Shown here: one piece after another, positions 7,008 to 9,457 of the stretch | Layout: each line of letters opens with the position of its first letter | Position numbering within the stretch: the stretch's first letter is position 1 | Source: an uncultured Saprospirales bacterium | Lineage (GTDB): Bacteria > Bacteroidota > Bacteroidia > Chitinophagales > Saprospiraceae | DNA: 9,457 bases | Assembly (NCBI GenBank): GCA_937926355.1 | Contig: CALAZP010000269.1 | Location: 1 to 9,457, forward strand | Reading direction: 5' to 3' | Notes under the pieces: generated by a model | Told to the model about the DNA's origin: nothing | Database searches by the model: none | Seen by the model: only the letters and a program-made list of their open reading frames with translations | Position numbers and translations under genes: made by a program

Positions 7008-7036
7008 GGTGTTGAAAGATAATTGATACAAAAAAC

Positions 7037-7354
7037 ATGGAAAGCAAAATAATACCCATTAGACAAGAGGAAGCTGAAAAATTAGAGCGAATAGCTTATA
7101 TCCTAAAAACTGTGGCTCATCCCCTCCGATTAGGTATTATCCATTTATTGGAACAGTATCCCAAACTTTCAGTATCTGAGATTTGTGAAATGTTAGGAAG
7201 TGAGCAATCTTTAACTTCCCATCATTTACAAAATATGAGGTTAAAGGGAATCCTCAATGTAAAAAGAGATGGTCGAAGTATGCACTACTCTTTAAAAGAA
7301 AGAGACGTTTCTCTAATCATTGAATGTTTAGAGAATTGTCAATGTAATATGTAA
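7037..7354 (+). CDS. ArsR/SmtB family winged-helix regulator with clustered cysteines
   Basis: A 105-residue DNA-binding repressor-type protein of the ArsR/SmtB family, normally a dimer. The fold is clear: YILKTVAHPLRLGIIHLL (21-38), the helix-turn-helix SVSEICEMLGSEQSLTSHHLQNMRLKGIL (45-73), and the wing NVKRDGRSMHYSL (74-86). Against the E. coli ArsR metal site ELCVCDLC, the matching segment is KLSVSEIC, so two of the three arsenic-binding Cys are Ser and only C50 remains. The zinc-type D-x-H...H site in the last helix is also absent. Instead the C terminus carries C97, C101 and C103 (CLENCQC). This suggests thiol chemistry (disulfide, persulfide or soft metal) rather than classical arsenic or zinc sensing; that is inference. 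It heads a five-gene run, 8 bases before the rhodanese-like gene, and probably regulates it. Confidence 0.88.
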   Translation: MESKIIPIRQEEAEKLERIAYILKTVAHPLRLGIIHLLEQYPKLSVSEICEMLGSEQSLTSHHLQNMRLKGILNVKRDGRSMHYSLKERDVSLIIECLENCQCNM

Positions 7355-7362
7355 AATCCACC

Positions 7363-7686
7363 TTGGAATCCATAAGACAATTAGAACCTGATACTTTTTT
7401 TGCTGAAATAGCGGTAACAGAAGATGCTGTCCTTCTCGATGTAAGACCCACTTCAGAAACGCTTTCGGATCCTCCTCTTTTTGGTGCTTTTTCACTAGAT
7501 TACATCGATATTTCATTCGATGAAAAATTTAGCCATTTAGATCCCTTTTCTCAATTCTATCTGTATTGTAATGACGGTGTCTTGAGTCTTCGAGCTGCCA
7601 ACCATCTTCAAACTAAAGGTGTTCATTCAATTACAGTGCTTAAAGGTGGGAAAAGGGCCTGGAATCAAATTCAAAAACAGTACTAA
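7363..7686 (+). CDS. Divergent rhodanese-like domain protein (TTG start)
   Basis: A 107-residue single-domain rhodanese-like protein. Seen: AVLLDVRPTSE (22-32, the usual LIDVR motif), the strand FYLYCNDGVLSLRAANHL (65-82) with a cysteine in the active-loop position, and the closing VHSITVLKGGKRAWNQ (87-102), matching the family's V..L.GG...W ending. Known active rhodaneses transfer sulfane sulfur through a loop Cys, often as C-x-x-G-x-R-S; here it is CNDGVLS, keeping Cys, Gly and Ser but with Leu for the Arg. The GHI-GA segment is also degenerate. Activity is thus plausible but uncertain. The reading frame contains no ATG at all, and the stop upstream at 7345-7347 limits the start, so TTG at 7363 is the best start. 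It sits between the ArsR-type regulator and the DUF983 gene. Confidence 0.83.
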   Translation: MESIRQLEPDTFFAEIAVTEDAVLLDVRPTSETLSDPPLFGAFSLDYIDISFDEKFSHLDPFSQFYLYCNDGVLSLRAANHLQTKGVHSITVLKGGKRAWNQIQKQY

Positions 7687-7690
7687 ATTC

Positions 7691-8053
7691 ATGAAAAAGG
7701 ATAGTAGAATCTCAAGTATCTTTAACCTGAATTGTCCAAAATGTCAAGAAGGTCAATTATTTGAAACCAGCACTTTTTCTTTGAAAAAGCCCTTTACTAT
7801 GCCGGAGAGATGTCAAATCTGCCAGCAACCCTTTATGCCAGAACCTGGTTTTTATTATGGAGCCATGTTTATTTCTTACATATTCATGGGGTGGTTCTCC
7901 TTTTTATTTGCTGCATTTTTCCATTGGGTGCTAGACTGGTCTATTACCGCTACTTTTGCTGCCTTAATTGGGGTGTGCGCTCTATTTTTTATTTACATAT
8001 TTAGATTAGCTCGTTCTATTTGGATTCATATTGCAATCCCCGCTTCCAAATAA
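7691..8053 (+). CDS. DUF983 family membrane protein with zinc-ribbon-like cysteines
   Basis: A 120-residue protein matching the DUF983 pattern. Two CxxC pairs lie at the cytoplasmic N terminus (C15-x2-C18 in NCPKCQEG; C41-x2-C44 in RCQICQQPF) and probably hold one zinc. They are followed by the conserved MPEPGFYYGAMFISY (49-63) and two membrane helices (about 58-80 and 84-106). Function is unknown for the family. The frame is open upstream to 7619, but the ATG at 7691 gives the normal family N terminus MKKDSRISSIFNLNCPKC and avoids overlapping the rhodanese gene, whose stop is 4 bases before. The Crp/Fnr gene follows after 6 bases. Cotranscription with sulfur-related genes may indicate a redox or metal role at the membrane, but nothing in the protein proves it. 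Confidence 0.88.
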   Translation: MKKDSRISSIFNLNCPKCQEGQLFETSTFSLKKPFTMPERCQICQQPFMPEPGFYYGAMFISYIFMGWFSFLFAAFFHWVLDWSITATFAALIGVCALFFIYIFRLARSIWIHIAIPASK

Positions 8054-8059
8054 ATAGAT

Positions 8060-8698
8060 ATGGAAATTAATCTTCCCGAAGACTTCAGAAAAACTTTTCC
8101 ACATATTGCTGAGGCAACTCTTCAACAAAACATTGTCGATAATGGTCGGATTTACAATTATCAGGTAGGAGAGATAATTATGGATATTGGGCAATATGTG
8201 AAAATCGTGCCCTTAGTACTAAAAGGCTTAATCAAGGTTTCCCGAGAAGATGAAGAAGGAAGAGAACTTTTTTTATACTATTTACGTCCAGGGGAATCTT
8301 GTACCATGTCCTTTACCTGTTGTATGATGAATAAAAAGAGTGAAATCAGAACTGTAGCTGAAGAATATACTACTTTGATTGGAGTTCCCATCAAATTTAT
8401 GGATGAATGGATGACCAAATATCAAAGTTGGAAAAATTTTGTCATGCAATCTTACGACAATCGCATGATGGAATTGGTTAAAACCATTGATTCCATAGCT
8501 TTTAAAAAAATGGATGAACGCTTATTCGAGTATCTGGAAGCTAGATCTAAAGCACTAAATTCAAAGGAACTACAAGTTACCCATCAAGATATAGCATTTG
8601 ACTTAAACGCCAGTAGAGAAGCTATTTCTCGATTATTGAAAAAAATGGAAAAAGAAGGGATGCTGGTCTTAGGGCGAAATAAAATTAATCTCAATTAG
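8060..8698 (+). CDS. Crp/Fnr family transcriptional regulator with a C-x5-CC cluster
   Basis: A 212-residue regulator with an N-terminal cyclic-nucleotide-binding-like beta-roll (about 20-120), a dimer helix (about 122-150), and a C-terminal winged helix with VTHQDIAFDLNASREAISRLLKKMEKEGMLVL (173-204), the typical Crp HTH. In the beta-roll, GLIKVSREDEEGRELFLYYLRPGES is normal, but the phosphate-binding cassette (F/GEL-A type in CRP) is replaced by CTMSFTCCMMNKKSEIRTVAEE, placing C81, C87 and C88 there. Loss of the Glu that binds cAMP ribose argues against cAMP as ligand. No Fnr-type N-terminal Cys set for an iron-sulfur cluster is seen. It is translationally packed with cysE, only 1 base separating stop and start, so control of cysteine synthesis or of this operon is likely. 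Similar proteins occur in Bacteroidota; the sensed signal is unknown. Confidence 0.9.
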   Translation: MEINLPEDFRKTFPHIAEATLQQNIVDNGRIYNYQVGEIIMDIGQYVKIVPLVLKGLIKVSREDEEGRELFLYYLRPGESCTMSFTCCMMNKKSEIRTVAEEYTTLIGVPIKFMDEWMTKYQSWKNFVMQSYDNRMMELVKTIDSIAFKKMDERLFEYLEARSKALNSKELQVTHQDIAFDLNASREAISRLLKKMEKEGMLVLGRNKINLN

Positions 8699-8699
8699 A

Positions 8700-9457
8700 A
8701 TGGATGCAGCTTTCTTAAGAAAATTGTACGAAGAGCAAAAGGCATGCAAGCATATCCCATCTCCTGAGCAAATCTGTATATGGATAGAAGGATTACTTTC
8801 TTTCCTCTTTCCGCAGCTGGCCAATCAAAAATACCTCAACTTTATGGAATTCGAGGTATTAGCTAAAAAAATTGAACTAGATCTTCACTTATTACTCAAT
8901 AATTTATTTGATGGTAATCTGGACCAAGTAACCCATCTACAAAACCAAATCATCTCCAATTTGCCAAGTTTGAAGGCTAAAATTCAAAAAGATGCTGAGG
9001 CTATTGACCAGGGAGATCCCGCTTCTTCTAATGTAACTGAGGTAATAAGAACTTATCCGGGATTTTATGCCATTGCGATTTATAGAATTTCTCATTTATT
9101 CCAATCTTTAAATATTCCTCTGGTTCCAAGAATCTTATCTGAACACGCCCATACCAAAACAGGAATTGAAATTCATCCTGCTGCGCAAATAGGTGAAAGT
9201 TTCTGTATTGATCACGGAACTGGTGTAGTCATCGGAGAAACCGTTGTTATTGGTAAAAATGTAAAAATTTACCAAGGTGTCACCCTTGGAGCCATTAGCG
9301 TTAAAAAAGAAATGGCGAAGACCAAAAGACACCCTACCATTGAAGATCATGTGGTCATTTATTCAGGAACAACCATTTTAGGAGGAGCAACCGTAATAGG
9401 CCACCACTCCATTATTGGTGGAAATGTATGGCTAACGGAAAGTGTTCCGCCCCACTC
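8700..9457 (+). CDS. cysE: Serine O-acetyltransferase, 3' end outside window
   Basis: Starts with ATG at 8700, one base after the Crp/Fnr stop, and stays open to the window end (252 full codons seen; the family is usually about 260-275, so little is missing). The enzyme transfers acetyl from acetyl-CoA to L-serine, giving O-acetylserine for cysteine synthase. The N-terminal ~140 residues are the helical SATase domain (TEVIRTYPGFYAIAIYRISH at 113-132). The left-handed beta-helix follows, with GIEIHPAAQIG (155-165), DHGTGVVIGET (171-181), VKIYQGVTLGA (188-198), KRHPTIEDHVVI (209-220) and GGATVIGHHSIIGGNVW. H172 matches catalytic His158 of E. coli CysE; the partner Asp143 is Glu157 here, a common variant (GIEIHP) also known in Bacillus. 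A cysteine synthase gene downstream would be expected but is not visible. Confidence 0.95.
   Translation, partial: MDAAFLRKLYEEQKACKHIPSPEQICIWIEGLLSFLFPQLANQKYLNFMEFEVLAKKIELDLHLLLNNLFDGNLDQVTHLQNQIISNLPSLKAKIQKDAEAIDQGDPASSNVTEVIRTYPGFYAIAIYRISHLFQSLNIPLVPRILSEHAHTKTGIEIHPAAQIGESFCIDHGTGVVIGETVVIGKNVKIYQGVTLGAISVKKEMAKTKRHPTIEDHVVIYSGTTILGGATVIGHHSIIGGNVWLTESVPPH

Noticed and set aside
6989..7015. TCAAC/GTTGA hairpin after the tRNA as a terminator
   Set aside because: Only 5 base pairs with a 17-base loop and no U-tract directly after the stem; not a credible intrinsic terminator.
7003..7035. Inverted repeat TTTTTG (7003-7008) / CAAAAA (7029-7034) before the ArsR-type gene as an operator
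   Set aside because: Arms of 6 bases made of homopolymer runs with a 20-base gap are easily due to chance in AT-rich DNA; not strong enough to call an ArsR operator.
6887..7036. tRNA-Leu 3' end as an integration site of a mobile element
   Set aside because: No integrase gene and no direct repeat of the tRNA 3' end is visible in the window; the downstream genes match the rest in composition.
9135..9350. 71-codon minus-strand frame opposite cysE
   Set aside because: Antisense to the hexapeptide-repeat region of cysE, without recognisable motifs; a shadow frame.

Overview
The window looks like ordinary chromosome of a member of the Bacteroidota, most likely the Cytophagales/Cyclobacteriaceae side. 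This is inferred from five things: the AT-rich DNA, the near absence of Shine-Dalgarno sequences with A-rich stretches just before start codons, -7 promoter motifs of the TAnnTTTG type, a tRNA gene with no encoded CCA, and the protein families present (LemA-TPM-TPM, DUF983, a Bacteroidota-style Crp/Fnr protein, MlaE/MlaF). No transposase, integrase, phage gene, CRISPR array or rRNA was seen. There are 13 protein genes (the last cut by the window end) and one tRNA, with no gene-free stretch over 300 bases.

Layout. 43-1266 (+) is a membrane-anchored metallophosphoesterase. It converges on 1263-2693 (-), a PLP-dependent aromatic-L-amino-acid-decarboxylase-like enzyme, and the two stop codons share one TTAA. 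2748-4518 (+) is a compact LemA / cytoplasmic TPM / exported TPM cluster whose last protein ends in a long glycine-rich tail. 4524-5228 (-) is a short-chain dehydrogenase. 5306-6855 (+) is an mlaE-mlaF pair, the permease and ATPase of an MCE-type lipid transporter, preceded by a good Bacteroidota promoter. 6887-6970 (+) is tRNA-Leu(GAG) with a perfect TATATTTG -7 element.

The most interesting region is 7037 to the end (+). It holds five tightly packed genes with gaps of 8, 4, 6 and 1 bases: an ArsR-type regulator with clustered cysteines, a divergent TTG-started rhodanese-like protein, a DUF983 zinc-ribbon membrane protein, a Crp/Fnr regulator with a C-x5-CC cluster, and serine O-acetyltransferase (cysE, first step of cysteine synthesis). 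A two-regulator set around a sulfur-carrier fold and cysteine synthesis suggests a thiol- or sulfane-sulfur-responsive operon. That is inference from gene content and cysteine placement, not a demonstrated function. Nothing else in the window looks like a new system; the remaining genes are recognisable family members with modest oddities.
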